Origin: Hypsibius dujardini
Lineage: Eukaryota > Tardigrada > Eutardigrada > Parachela > Hypsibiidae
Length of the DNA stretch: 64,000 nt
NCBI GenBank assembly: GCA_001579985.1
Contig: LRSR01012990.1
Location: 21,864 to 85,863, forward strand
Direction of reading: 5' to 3'
This document shows, piece after piece, positions 33,501-46,795 of this stretch; positions within the stretch are counted from its first letter, which is position 1, and the number at the start of each line of letters is the position of its first letter. The notes below the pieces were generated by a model. The model saw only the letters and a program-made list of their open reading frames with translations. It was not told the origin of the DNA and searched no databases. The position numbers and the translations under genes were made by a program.

Positions 33501-35818
33501 GTTTCGCGTCCGAATACGGATTTCAATCGTGGGAGTCGGTGGAGTCATTAGCCAACTACTCCTTGCCGGAAGACCGGACTTACCACAGCGAGTTCGCCAA
33601 TCATCGCCAGCATCATCCGCTCGGGCAGATTGAAATGCTCTTTGAGATTTCACGACGCTTCAAGCTGCCCAGTGAGCCGTATGGTCAACGGGATTTTCCA
33701 GGCATCGTCTACCTAACCCAGGTAACACTATTCTCAGGGTGTGCGATAAGCTGTTTACCCTTATTTCCGGTGATTAACTGTTCTGGCGTGCCCCAACACG
33801 ACAGAAAACGACTAGCAATGACCGAGTCAACTGCCCGGCTCGTTATACAACTTCGGAGTGAGGAGTGGGGAGTGAGGGAGGGGACAGAAAATATATCTCT
33901 TAAAAATAAGCACTTCAAGAAAACGAAATTTATTCGGTCTAGATAGCGGACAAGAGACTTTCCCGATCGAACAGGCGAAACACGGCGAAAGATCAGTCTT
34001 GAGAAATGAAACGAGAAATCGCCGTAGGAAAACAAAACATGTACAAAGCCGACTTTTCTACTGAGTGAAAAGCGTCTCGTAGAAATAAAGATAATAATAT
34101 GTGTGAGTTTCAGCAACTTGAGCAAATTTGCAAACTTTTATTGTAGAAACACACCATAGCTCGCTCGATAAACGAATTATTGGATCTTTTTGTCCATGCT
34201 TTTTTCCCCCAATGCCTTCTGGCAGAAATCGCTTTCGCGACATATTTTAGTAGCGAGTCATCTCTTTGTTTAATAGCATTTCCATTTCAATTGTTTTCAT
34301 TCAAGCTACTCACTCCATTCGAGCAAAAAATCTACGACACATGAGTTGACCCGAAAGTAAAGGAACCAAGGGTCTCAGGAATTTTTTGGTGTGCGGAAAG
34401 AAAAACTAATTTGTCTGTGTAAGCTGTATAACAGTTACGGGAAATGCAGGCTGCTCCGGCTCAAGCGCTGAGACGACCTATTCTCTCTCGAGAAACCGGA
34501 AGTCGTGTTGACCAGATCGCAAAGCGATGAAAATTAGACGGAATGAGAAGTTAGAAATAAAAGCGAAAAATCGAGTCTCAAACCGAGCGTCGAAAACTCA
34601 TCCTCATCGGACAGACATGGCTACAACGCGTAGGCGCATTTTTCAAACCACACAGAAACATCCTTCGCACAAGACGAGGACGAGAAATAATGTGACAGTA
34701 CGAGAATTTCAGTACGTGTACATGTGAACAGTATGAGGAACATGTATGAGGAACAGGAGGAACATGAGAATCAACCTTGAAATACTGAGCGGCAAATCAC
34801 GTCAACAAAAATGAACGTCACAGCAAAGAATATATCTTATTCAAAAACCTCATTCGAAGAACAAAAGGCCGATTTTGTATGATTGCAACGTCCATAAAAA
34901 TATCGAACTTTACTCCGCGTCAAAAAGATTTCCGCTTTTTTCAGGTCAATCAAGCCATGGCCTTAAAAACCGAAACAGAATACTACCGACGCATGCAGGA
35001 CACCTTCTTGGCGGACTCGTCCGGCGGCACCCAGGGTGCGCTGTACTGGCAGTTGAACAGCATCTGGCCGTCAGCCTCCTGGTCGTCCATCGAATTTGGC
35101 GGGAAATGGAAAATGTCTCACTACTACGCCAAAGAGTTTTTCGAGCCCGTTCTCCTCTCGCCATACGTGGACGGAGATCAGTTTCTGGTGACGCTCATAA
35201 ACGACAATACGACTACGGTCACCGGTGAGCTTCACTTGGAGGTCTACGGGTTCGCCGATGGGTTTCAACCGAAATCGAACCGTTCGCTCATGGTCAAACA
35301 GAAACCTCAAAGTGCAACTGTAGTTTTTACGGAAGACGTCAAAACCTTGCTCCAACGAAGTAGCTGTGTGAAGGCTGCTGACTGCTTTGTGGTTGCGTCT
35401 CTGATTGTTCCCGGATCGGATGTCGTGATTGGAGTACCGAACGTTTATTTCTTGGGAGCGCCCAAGGATACCACCATCCCAAGAGCTTCGATGAAGGTTA
35501 GTTGCATTTGATTATTTGTTTATCTGGCATTTTTATGCGAATTTATGTTTTAGATTATACAAAATGAAATTTTGATTTTAGGTTGCGGCCGTAAAGCAGG
35601 TTGATGGGTCCCCAAGAGTATTCACAATCAGCGTTGAAGCTGCGGCGGTGGCACCGTTCATCTGGTTGGAAGCCACCGGTATTGCTGGACGCTTTTCTCG
35701 AAACGGCCACATGCAGTATCATCCCGTGGAGGACGTGCAGTTCACGGCGAGGAGCGACACCAATGCTGCTGACCTTCGACGAAGCTTGAAAATTATGTCT
35801 TTGATGGATGTCTACTAG
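30539..35818 (+). CDS. MANBA: Beta-mannosidase, lysosomal, GH2 family
   Basis: Eight exons (30539-30653, 30741-30893, 31113-31258, 31644-32313, 32785-33318, 33444-33721, 34945-35496, 35582-35818) encode 894 aa, close to the usual 880. Residues 1-20 are a signal peptide. The order matches family GH2: N-terminal sugar-binding fold (LDLNGEW, DPYYRFND, YRWVS), SFSWDWGPSFPTVGIW, immunoglobulin-like linker, and a TIM barrel with NMNMLRVWGGGYYE. The acid/base Glu is in WSANNENE and the nucleophile Glu in RFASEYGFQSW, so the enzyme looks active, removing terminal beta-mannose from N-glycan remnants in lysosomes. I removed an 87-bp in-frame intron (30654-30740) because the spliced protein aligns better with the family and the phase is right. 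Its first 278 bases are copied as a pseudogene at 6735-7009. Confidence 0.96.
30965..31110. repeat. Minisatellite in beta-mannosidase intron 2
   Basis: Repeats of about 33-35 bp built from GTTCCACAATTCCATTGTTC and CTTGCTA, in about four copies, run almost up to the exon 3 acceptor at 31111-31112. The acceptor itself (TTCCACAG) is contained in the repeat unit, so the splice site is part of the array. Confidence 0.75.
32385..32618. repeat. GACA / ACATGAAG array in beta-mannosidase intron 4
   Basis: Intron 4 (32314-32784) holds ACAGACAG and ACATGAAG tandem units. Long antisense ORFs across it are products of the repeat. Confidence 0.9.
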
Positions 35819-35904
35819 TAACAACTCATACTTGTATTTTTTTTAGTTGTATATACCGTGTATTGTAATGAAAACATGTTTGAGATTACACTGCGAATAC
35901 TGAA

Positions 35905-36028
35905 CTGATAGACACAGACACAGATACAAATACAGACACAGACACAGACACAGACACAGACACAGACACAGACACAGACACAGAAACAGACACAGACACA
36001 GACACAGACACAGACACAGATACAGACT
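35905..36028. repeat. ACAGAC hexanucleotide array
   Basis: About 20 copies of CACAGA with few changes, 90 bp after the beta-mannosidase stop codon, possibly within its 3' untranslated region. Confidence 0.9.
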
Positions 36029-36029
36029 T

Positions 36030-36834
36030 GTCGGAAAACTTGCAGGGAAACTTGTCGCGGACACTGCTGGTGGTCCTTCTTCGATGAGTACGAAAGTCAG
36101 GAAAAAAATCCCCATGACTTTTTCAGACATGTTCGTAACTTAATCGTCAGGAAGATTTGAAAATTGTAAGATCGAAAATTTAGGAAATTTAGAAGTCGGA
36201 AAAGTGAGGTTTTTTTCTGTTCGAATGAATTTACAATCGAAGAAATGTGAACCCCTTGATTGGTTTTGTCTATAAAAATGTCTGCTATACTTTCGTCACT
36301 AAACCACCCAAATGCCGGGTACCCTCCGCGTTCTGTCGCCTTTGATTGAGTTGACTCATAAAAAAACGTATCATAAAACTAACATAAAGTAGTACAGTTT
36401 ATGCTAAAAAAAACGAAACAAGAAGTTGTAAATCATTTTATGTACGCGGAACGAGGAACGAGAAATTTCGCGCAAGTTTGAAAATAGTATGAGTAAAAAT
36501 ACCGCGTTCGCACACGTTTCCGTCATTGTTTGCCGATAATTTGACTTTATAAAACGACAATATATAAATGGGGCAAATAATAACGTTAATGTTAAAAACT
36601 GAAATATCGATTTTACGAATTTGATTGATATACCTCACAATTTTGCTGTTAGCTCTGTCCTGCGCCGCATTTCGGAGATTTCGGGCCTTAGGACTGTTCC
36701 TTGTACAGGATATTTCTATATGTTGTACATGATCAAGTCACACCATAGAATACATGTTGCGCCTGATCGAACATTCAGAGGGATATACAAGGTAGATGAA
36801 ATATGCAAAATAGGGGAGGTAGGGGGCCAATTAC
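36030..36834. other. No gene seen
   Basis: AT-rich sequence downstream of beta-mannosidase. Short ORFs only; nothing conserved or repeated that I can recognise. Confidence 0.4.
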
Positions 36835-39800
36835 ATATTATCTAAAATCAAAAATTGGCCTTTTTAGACCATCAACCTACCCAGATAATCAAAATTACAC
36901 TGGAGGGCGGTGCCTATTTTACTAGTGAGTAATTAAAGGTCCAGACCACCCACCTACCCTCCTTTGATTACGTAGTATCTTAATAAACCCTAGGAGGTAT
37001 ATGAAGCGTGTTTGGGATAGAGAATCAAGTAATAGCCGAAGTTGCTGCCAACTCTCTACTTGGTACACTGATTCCTGGTCGCAGGGGGTTCATTTGATTA
37101 CTTCTCTGGCGCATCTCATTGTTTGTTAAATGAGTAGCAGCAGTGTTGATCCGGGTGACCCGGAAGCCCTGGCCATCCTGGGATCTTATTTATGTCTTCA
37201 AAAATCTAGCCTTTAGATCCGAAACTTGGGTAGAAGCCAAGGTTATCCAAGTGGCCCGCCACTTACGTGAAACTGCTCCATTGCCTAGCTGAAATTCTCC
37301 AAACTAGGAGTATGATGTCAACGCTAAGGACCGAACCGGTGCAACCCGTAGATAAAAATAAACACATTGGCATCTTCATCTACTGCGGCCATCCGGCGTT
37401 TAGATGGCGAGATGAAGGATTCCTCCTCAGTGATCCACATCGGACAGCGCATCATTCAGAAGTCAATACCGAACGGTCTAAACCCGCGATAATATATCAT
37501 CCGGATTATACGGCAAACCTAGTGCGGGATTCTGCAAAATAGAAATCAGGTTCAAAATGCTGAAATGGTATGCGGACAAACGAAATTTCAAATCAAAAAA
37601 TTACTTGTATGGGATATTCAATGATGCATTTCAGAGTCCTGCTCCTGTAGGACTTCCTTCATAGTGGGGTGGGTTCGACCAAAGGCCAGAAACACACGAT
37701 ACCAACGAGAGGAAACAATCCTAGATATTGAGAGTATTACCGATCAAAACTGAGTAAAATAAGATCTACCCAATTCTACGTCCTGTGCCGTATTTATATG
37801 AGCTTTTTGTGCCGACCAAAAGAGAAGGAGCAAAAAATCTTTGGAAGAAGGGATGTTTCTTTACGGCTGTAACAAATGCTTTACACTCCTTCAGCCTTCT
37901 CTAAGAACTCAGGTACATGTATAGAAGTTTCATAACGAACCAAGTGGACAAAACCGAACAGTTTGTGCTAAAGAACTTTACAAGTACCCCGACGAAACTG
38001 AAACAACTGTGGCCAAGAACCCGTACAAAGTGGGTCAATACTCATCATTCTGGAGAAGTCCGAAATTGAAAACGGCAAGGTTTCCTAATAGATAGCGTTG
38101 GTACATCAAGTTGTACTGTATACAGGCCTGCTACAATATTAAACTATTTATGTGATTGACCTCCGTATAGTAGTATTTAAAAATGCTGCGATCATGAGGT
38201 GCGTCATATCTTCTTCCGATTTGGCGAGCACAGATAGTGTTTAATTGCTGAAAAGCAGGTACTCCTGTTGAGTATAGAGAAGCTACGCAAGTTTGGAACG
38301 GGAAGACTTTGTGGTTCGGCGAGAAAGGCTCTTCACACAAACCCTAAATGAAAAGGTCATATAAAGTTGCGGGTTAGCTGGGTCGGCCAGGTTTGCTTTT
38401 GCTATATCTGGTAGGCTAAAACTACAGGGAACTCTAAAACACGTTACTTAAATATACATAATACTTATGGAATAGATGATATATCGTTGGAGATTCGAGA
38501 TGGTGCTAAAAAACTGAAAATATAAATGGCTTGAAACGATTAATCAGGTAACAGCATAGTACCTCTTGTTGAGGATATCTACAGCCGAACTTATTAGCTC
38601 GTCTTCTGTCGCGTTCGATAGCCTTGAACTCGGTATTAAATTTTTGTACTGCTCGATTAGACTTTATCAGGTTATAATGAAACGTTTGTCTCCTATTAGC
38701 ATGTGTTTGCTTGTATGTTGGCTATCCGTAAAAAGAACAATTTCGAGTACAAATAAGCTAACTGTAAAATTTCTAGCTCGTCCAGAAAAGTTAATTTTCA
38801 ACTCAGGATTTTGAACCTGAGCCGATAATGACTTTTCATGGAAGAGTTTTACTTCGACCGTTAAATCTTTGCAATCGCAAATTAATGCTTGATCGGAATG
38901 AGTGACTATACTGTTACATTCAGATAGTTCAGCCAGGCGGCCCGCTCGTAGACCAATAGACTTTTTTGACGAGTGCAAACAATTCTTCCCTATCCTCAAA
39001 ACTTCAGACTGGTTAAAGCCGACCCAAAAAAAGGAGCAAAAAAACTTGCAAACAAATTTAAAATGAGCGTTTCTTTACCGTTTTAAAAATTACTGGTTCC
39101 GAAACAAAATTTTTTCTATCAAACAGTGCTGAATATTGCATCCCCTAATATGCTAAGTACTACCATCAGTTTCGTGATTCGACAACAATTCAATCTCGGC
39201 TCACAGTTAATGAGCCAAAGGAATTCGATCAGAAACTCCCAACCGCCGTGGTTGAAGGCCATTTTCACAAACCTCTTTCAAGCCTCGACGTTTCAGATGA
39301 TAATCGGTCCGCGTACCAGTGCACCGACATCCAATTCAACTGGAAAGTTGATGAGCCAAAGGAATTCCATCAGAAACTCCCAACTGCCGTGGTTGAAGGC
39401 CATTTTCACAAGCCTCTTCGAGTGCCAGTTGAATTGGATGTCGGTGCACTGGTACGCGGACCGACTATCATCTGAAACATCGCACAGTCCACCGGGCCCA
39501 CCAAATTACTAAATGAGACTCGCGTTGCATGTTATAATACGGCAAACGCATCGTCGCTCATAGTATATTTGAGCAACAAAAAACCTTTGACTTTGCGTCG
39601 GAATCTCGTCTCTTTCCCCGCCGACACTTAAGTCCCAGAAACAGCTTCGTGTAGGTCTCCGAACGGCTCACTGTTGCGTTGTGACCAACTGTTGTGGGCG
39701 GACAAATTCCGCCGCGACGACGTCTCGAAGTCAGACCGTGGCAGGATTGCTTATTCTGAAATTAAAATTGCTTACCGATTGCTGTTGTGGAGGCGACCTT

Positions 39801-41325
39801 GTCGAATTGGCCTGAGTCGTGGGAATGCTATTCACCTTCGGGACTGGTGATGCGAGACCACTCGTTGCCAAAACATGTCCCCTGTTGACGCTCAATTCGT
39901 GACGGCAACTGGGCGTAAAATTGAAAAGCAGGACTGTAACCGCGGGTGGCGTGGCATTGATTGCAGCCAAACAATAGTTCAACTGACAGTCCCTTTCCCA
40001 TATTTAGCCTTTTATATACCTCCGTTGCGGACGTGATACTTCAGTTGTTGAATGAAATCCTGTTTGAAAAGTGCTTGCTTGCACCGGTTGTTGGACGAGT
40101 TGAAATTGTTCGCGTAACCCCACTCGCTTATTCGGATTTGTTGAGTCAACTAAACCTCCGCTTATTCGCTCAAGCGTGTGCTTCAATTGAAATTGAGCGT
40201 TACACTCACAGTTGTTGTTTGTCCGCGAATTGTTGAGATGTGATATCCATTTGAGTTCGATCATGTTTTTTTATGTCAATCAAACTCTCCATTAAAATAG
40301 CATTTTCCAGCACGTCATCAAATTGTGTTTTCTTAGCATAATTTGACGTAACACCCCAAATAGACTCATATTCACCGCTGAGTATTTCCGGATTGATGCA
40401 ATATAAAAGCACGTTTATCGGGAATGCGCCGTTACCTCTGTTCTTTTTTGGTTCTGATTCAAAAGGTGCAGTTTCCTGCTGTGTTATTTGTTTTTGACCG
40501 AAACCAATCATTCGTGTGTTAATATCACCTTAAAAGATCCTCCGGTCCGATTGTCGTTCTGTTCGGTTAAACCCTGAATCAATCCTTCAGTCCGTCCGTC
40601 ATAGACTTCGACGGGTTGTTGCGGATGACTTTTCCAAGTGTCTTGTTGGAGACAGCTTTCTCTTCTAGTCGGTAAAAGAACGAGGGGAAAATGATGAACT
40701 TAAAAGGCTAACACGTCTGGGTACGGAGGGCAGGGGATGCAGGGAGAGCGACTTGATCAGTTATAGGGATAAATGGTGGGGGAGGTGAGAAAATATGGGA
40801 TGATAGGCATCTCCATCCTCCACCTCGGGCTAACATAAAAAACACAATAAATAAACACAATCGTGAATAGTTTAATTTTTTGCAACAGCAAGAACTGAAC
40901 TAGATAAAATATAAGGGTGAAAAAACTGAAAACTGGCACAAAACAAAAAAACCTTTTTATTTGCTCCCTGGCTGTAAAATGTTCTACCACTGGATTGTTC
41001 TTGGGTATACGTTTCATTCTGGGCTTTCAAATGCAGAAGGTCTTTCGATCCAAAAATTTTCACCGCTGAAGCTCTACGACAATAAACAAAATATACGATT
41101 TTTTGGTCGGTAGCTCAAGTGTCTCACCCTAATTGAACGAGCACTGCTGTTTTTTCGCTAAACCTTTTGTTTCGCTAAAAAGGATCATCCACATATTACG
41201 TAATCAAAGGAGGGTAAATAGGTAGTCTGAATCCTTGATTACTCACCAGTAAAAGAGGCCCCGCTTTTCAGCATTATTTTGGTTATCTGGTAAATGGGCT
41301 GTCCAAAAAGGCCATTTTTGTTTAC
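36835..41325. mobile_element. Possible 4.5-kb element between inverted repeats
   Basis: About 150 bp at 36835-36985 matches the reverse complement of 41168-41325, sharing GGCCTTTTT, CCAGATAA, GTGAGTAAT and CCTCCTTTGATTACGTA. The arrangement is that of a DNA transposon or fold-back element. Interior reading frames are short and broken, and I cannot identify a transposase, integrase or reverse transcriptase. Weak open stretches occur at 37267-37542 (+) and 39731-40511 (-, several frames). Target duplications were not resolved. Confidence 0.4.
39287..39487. repeat. Long hairpin-forming inverted repeat
   Basis: The stretch at about 39287-39348 (CAGATGATAATCGGTCCGCG and on through CCGACATCCAATTCAACTGG) is repeated in reverse complement at about 39425-39487, with an arm of about 60 bp nearly free of mismatches. 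The loop carries a second copy of a 75-bp segment (ATGAGCCAAAGGAATTC...) that also precedes the left arm at 39210-39285. The ORF through it (39126-39512) is a by-product. Confidence 0.75.
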
Positions 41326-41639
41326 GTGATATGTGAATGACTCCAAACTAATAATTTCGCCCCACATGATTTCAATGTTGCGCCGCCCTCCTTTTTGAGA
41401 CTATTTTTTAAAACTCTAAAACTTTTATAATTTTAAAAATATTCGTAAATATTTCTGAAAACATATTATTTTGAATCATTTTTTGAACAGCACCTTTATT
41501 GATGCAGGTTTTCATAATCAAAATCTAGTAATACTATTCAAAATGGTTCAGATTGGCAGAAAATATCCTTTATTTAGGTAATTTCATCCATGTTTATTTT
41601 GATTGAATAACAAAAGTATCTGTTTGTATTTTGCTGAGT

Positions 41640-41870
41640 TTGTCTAATTCCTTCCCGTACCTTTTTTCAAATGATTTTTAGCAGTGGCCATGTTGCAAAT
41701 CATTCTGTGTTTTTTCATACAGAGATCCTGGTTTGCCTGCTTTTTTCGGCCACTGCAACCGTTCCGTTCGGTGTGATTATGCCGAATATGTCTACCTTCG
41801 GCGATTCCCCCAACCACCGGCTGGCCTCTAACTCTCCGGACAAGCACGCGACTCCCCCTATCCATCACTC
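41640..41870 (+). other. Doubtful short open frame
   Basis: An open frame from 41671 (105 aa) contains a hydrophobic stretch (EILVCLLFSATATVPFGVI), and a different frame from 41904 is rich in Cys and Asp (CQCLYCIPHPVCYE). A small secreted gene with an unseen intron is possible, but I find no homology and no clear splice pair. Confidence 0.15.
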
Positions 41871-41959
41871 GATGGAGGTTTTTCCGACCGGCTTACTCTC
41901 GTCGTGCAACAACAATTACCACCAACATTTTACGAGGTCTGCCAGTGTCTGTATTGCAT

Positions 41960-43231
41960 CCCCCACCCCGTATGCTACGAACCGCTGACTGACAAATACA
42001 ACAACCACTGCCACGGATTTCGTCAACCGACAGGAATCATTCTCGTTTACACCGATGACTACGACGACAACGACCACTATCTACCCCATAATCACTGTTA
42101 GTATGTTTGGTCGATTGATGTGTTGAATGTAGATGTCAATTGCTACAAGTTTGCCCGATTGGTTGATTGACAGTGACGGATGACGCATGGCATCGCTGGG
42201 TTGGAACGGTTGCTTAGTCGATGAACTCAACATAAATTTTCTGACGTGATCATTCTCTTTTTTTTCTCTGTCATTCACAAGACTATTTAAAATGCTTTTG
42301 TACCAAAATTCTGCAGATACTCACGCCACCGGTGAGTTTCCTCGAAAGCGTCCGACGTTTTCAGGTCCCTGAAAAAGACGCAATTGTCCAAAAGGGTACA
42401 AACAGGATGCCCATGAAAGCTGCAACTATTAAACTCAAACGCAATGTTGGTACATTCTTTCTACCCGTCGACGAAAAAAGAAGTGATCTGTTTTTCTCTC
42501 CCGATCCGTCTATAAATAATATCGTGCCCGTAGTTGTGTAGGTTCCCGAAGTTCTCGGTTCCTCCACAGGGTGCAAGAGAGTGGTGTAGAACCGTCGGCA
42601 AGACGCTGCTATTGTCACGTTACTGAATGGACCGATGTTGGTAATTTTCAAGAAATCGTTTAAAACTTTAAACAGCAAAGGTGGAGGATAGTGACGTCAT
42701 TCGAACAATAGTTGACAAGCTGCTGCTTAAAATTCGACAAGTTGTTTTTACTCTCCTTCACTTCGGAATGCCTCACTAGAAACTTTTCCCTCTTCATCGT
42801 TGACTATTCTCGGTCATGAGCTAACTGATATCCGAAATAAGGATTTTTTTGTCAATGTTTTTGGGCCTATTGCAACAATGAGCAAAGTCAACTTTTTTTA
42901 AATCGCAGAATCAAAACTAACTGTCTGTAAAAAAATGGCAAGCGTGCCGGTAATAATTTTTGAAAGATCCCGAAGGACGATGCAAACAGTTGTGTATTTG
43001 AAACTCAAAGGTTTTGTGCCGTTTTTCATGACCTTCAATTCTAGATCTCAACCGTTTACAAAATAATGAATTGTCATCGTATTGGCGAAAACTTAGGGCA
43101 AAGCAAATAAATTTCTTGTGTTTCTCGCTGAAAAGCCACATACAGAAAACCTTGGTGACGTTGTAATTGGTGGTCATTGGTTGATTGTCTGGTAGACAGA
43201 GAAATTTTGTGTCTGCATACTGTGCGACCAC
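41960..43231 (-). CDS. Possible minus-strand gene for a one-pass membrane protein (exons unresolved)
   Basis: Three open stretches follow each other on the minus strand. 43231-42917 has several Cys and a sequon (YNVTK, VFCMWLF). 42678-42361 has sequons and a membrane helix (LRLSLIVAAFMGILFVPFW). 42278-42081 is polar and could be a cytoplasmic tail, preceded by a plausible acceptor. The order ectodomain, helix, tail is sensible, but the donors do not fit cleanly and no family is recognised. It could be a decayed gene or chance. Confidence 0.25.
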
Positions 43232-43312
43232 AAAATTTGGTGTATGGACATCATTCGTCCTTATGGATCGTCATGTAGTCCAAGAAGTTGCAGTTCGGAT
43301 TTGCTGCAAACG

Positions 43313-43532
43313 GTGAACGCTGCAAACGATACATCCAGAGATGTGCAACTCCGGGAAAAAGCAATTCCAACTTCACTTCAACTCCGGGCCAACTCCGGGT
43401 GGATCAACTCCGAACATTTAATATCGCAATTCCAATGGAGTTTGCGATATTAGGAGTTCGGAGTTGAAGTGGAGTTGGAATTGCTTTTTCCCGGAGTTGC
43501 ACATCTCTGGATGTATCGTTTGCAGCGTTCAC
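43313..43532. repeat. Long fold-back hairpin (about 100-bp stem)
   Basis: GTGAACGCTGCAAACGATAC at the left is exactly complementary to the right end. The stem continues through CATCCAGAGATGTGCAACTC and GGAAAAAGCAATTCCAACT to an inner AATATCGCAA stem around an 11-base loop, with one bulge of about 20 bases on the left arm. No flanking target duplication was recognised. It could be a fold-back MITE or a source of double-stranded RNA. Confidence 0.85.
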
Positions 43533-43539
43533 ACTTATC

Positions 43540-44470
43540 TGCACTTAGTATCGGTCTCGTATAGCGACATATCTGGTGGACGAATGGTTATCCCCGCCGT
43601 CAATCTAACATCGTTCCCCAACGTATGAACGCGGTGTGTTTGCATGCATGTGAAATAAATAGGAAGGCATGTACCATTAAGAAAATGTACCTCTCCACAT
43701 AGTCGACTCGAAATATCTGATCAAATCGGAAAAAAGCATCTATTTAACCCTTCATTTGGCATCGAACGGAACAGGCTAGGAATCGATTTTCTTTATCCAA
43801 AAATTATAGTTTTTTTTAAAGGCGATAGAGAATTACGATGGATGTCCGGTTGCAACTTTTTTTCGAACAAACAAACGCCTGCTTTTATTACCTGTGTCTC
43901 AAATTGTAAAAGGAGTAGTGTCGCCGGATTACTTAGCTGTCGATCCTTGTTCCTCTACAGAGTATCTATCAGTTGTTTTATTTCGCAATTCGCATCGGCG
44001 ATCAAACCGAACCACCATTGAAAAATTGGGATAGACAACCGACGAAAAATGTTTTTTCTAATGTACTAGTACTTTTTTGTACTACATTTAGACCAGTAAT
44101 AGCGGGTCAGCCATGCAATGTATACAATGGGCTTGCCGATTCGCAAATGACAATCCCAATGAGCGTATCAAGCACGCCCACTTATCAAGCACCCACTTAT
44201 CATTTTTCCGCTTATTACTTCGAATCTGTTCGACCTTTCGTGAACGTCTGATTTCCCTTCGCAGTATGAAATAGAACCGTCCAAACCGTCTAATTGGGCT
44301 AAACTACAGTATACATGATAGTCTAATTTTTACCTCCGGCAAGCAAGTTGAAGAAAGATACAATTCATTCATGGGTGTAGGGGCATACAGTGCACAGATC
44401 AAGATCTATTTGAGTAAGTGAAATACGCAAACCAAAATGAACATAACAAAAACACAATAAAATAAAGCGC
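43540..44470. other. No gene seen, 3' flank of the Gli gene
   Basis: Mixed-composition sequence with short ORFs only. An AATAAA-like signal for the minus-strand Gli gene could lie near 44458-44466 (TTTTA/TTATTTT context on the minus strand), but this is weak. Confidence 0.3.
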
Positions 44471-44477
44471 ACACGCA

Positions 44478-46728
44478 CTACTGAATCATCTTCAGAAATT
44501 GATTTTCATGGCTCAGCGTGTCCATCATTGAATGCATATCCGCGACGACCGTTCCACCGGCTCCTCCTCCTCCCGCGCCGGACAGCGGTAGCTGCACACT
44601 ACCCCTCCGTCCATGCTGCATCCTTCCGCCGTCCGGGAAGCCTCCGTACGAGTTGAACCGCACATCCGGCCGACCGTCGTTGGTCGTACTACTCACTTCG
44701 TAACTGTCCGGAGAACCCTCCGTCAACGGTCGCGTCGGCATCATCGGCACCGGTAACGGGTACTGCAGACTGGCCCTCCGTTGCCTCTGATGATGGTGAA
44801 GGTATCCTCCGTTCTGCTGACCCGCCGTCTCATCCCTCGTCGGTTGATAGCTCGGCGGCGGAGGCGGTTGCGGTTGTGGGTAGCCGTCGGTGAAGGAAGC
44901 CCGTCGATGGCCATTGTGACTACTCACGTTGGTGGTGGTGGGGTAACTGGTGAAAGCAGGGGGCGGGGCAACGGGATTGGCCGCCATAGTGCAGTCGACG
45001 TAGTTTTGATTGAGACCCTCGTGGTAGTTTTGCTGGATGGTCGGAGGTAGGTCACCGTCATCCTCGTCGTCGTCCCCGTCGTCCTCGGTGCGGTTAGCAC
45101 ACTGTTCCAGGTACCGGATGAGCTCGTCTGGCAGCTGGCCCATCGGCGGACCGTTGTTATGGTCCTCGTTGTCGTCGTTTTCGTGGACGTTTTCTTCCTC
45201 GAAATTGAGGAAGCCGCCGTTGGAGAAGAGCGGAGGCATGGTGGAGGACGCTGCGGAGGTGAGGCTGTTGTGGCGGAGGAGGTTGCGTCGAGTCAGGGGT
45301 TGGGTGCGGGTCGGTGGCTGCGCCTGACTGAACGGCAGGACAGGCTGCAAAAAAAATTAGAAATGTCAGGAAAAGTGCGTTGATAATTTTTAAGACATTG
45401 TGCGGATGTTTGTCTGTCAATTAGCTATTTATCAGATGCCCGGAAAACTGATGAAATTGACCATCGGTCAGTCTGTCCGCCATATTATTCGACTAGATTG
45501 TAGTAGCTTCTTGCCTAATTGTCTGTCGCATTATCTGCTTAAGTGCCTGTTTGTCTATCATATATCTTTGCGTCTCTGAACATTTTAAGAAAAGTGCGTC
45601 GCTAATTTTTAAGATATTGTGCGGATGTCTGTCTGTTAGCTAATTATTGCATTATCAGAAAACGGATGAAATTAATCGTGTCTTCATCTGCACCTTTGTG
45701 TTTCTTAATATGCATGTTACAGGATATGCTAGTCAGCTCTTCCGCTACATCGATGTTCGTCTAGCAGCCGAACTCTCTCTTTTCCAAGGCACTGCACTGC
45801 CTGTTTTTTAAACCAATGTGTTTCTGTGTCTATCTCTAACACCGTTTGCCGTCCCATTGGAACTTTTGTGCTATGAATTTTTACTAACTCCGACTTACCG
45901 CACTAGCCCGTCTCGTTCCGTGGTACTGCTGCTGGCCACCGTTCTGTCCAGGCTGAACCGACGGTACCCTCGGCGGTACTTGTTGCTGCTGATGCGGCTG
46001 CAGTCTCTGCTGCGATCCATGATGCGATCGCATCTGCATCTTCTGTTGGTAGCCCGACAGTGTGCCTGCCACGCTCGGCTCGCTTGACCGCCGTGAACTG
46101 CCCACCGAGATGGGATCATACGGCGGACTATTCTCTGGCGGGGCATAGGCTCCGCTCATCGACACCTCACTGGCTCGCCGGCTGGGGTACGCCGATAGGG
46201 TGTGACTGCTGTCAGACGGTACGCTGGAGTAGTAGGCACTGGACATGCTGACGTTGCTGTCTCGCCGCATGTCATGTGTGGGAGCGAAGTACTGTTCTCG
46301 TGGTTCGATGAAGGTTCGCATCTCGGTGAAGCGTTCGCTGAGGTCGGACATATTGACCGGGCCGGACTGTTGATGCTGCTGACCCGGCGAGACGGGAGCG
46401 TAATTCATGGATACAGACGGAGGAGGTGGTGGTTTTTGGCATTGAGGTCCTCGCATGGCGTATCGGTTGGGCCGTGCGGCGATCGCAACGTCTGGTCCCC
46501 CGTACATGGCCATTTGGTCCAACATGTCTAGTTCGGCGTCTTCTTCGGCGATGGGATCATTGCTGCGGTGGTTGGCGACGGGATGGCTCTGCTGCATGTG
46601 GAAGTCGTGCATGCTGGCGGGGCTGTCTTGGGAGGAGCCGTTGGTGAAGACGCTCGGTGGCATTGAATAGGACGGGGACCGTTCGACACTCTGAAGAAGT
46701 AATAGAGAAGGTCAGTTAAGTTGTCGTC

Positions 46729-46795
<67 letters not shown>

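Noticed and set aside
36944-36952. Perfect Gli-binding consensus GACCACCCA downstream of the Gli gene
   Set aside because: A 9-mer is expected about once in two such windows by chance, and the other inverted end lacks it.
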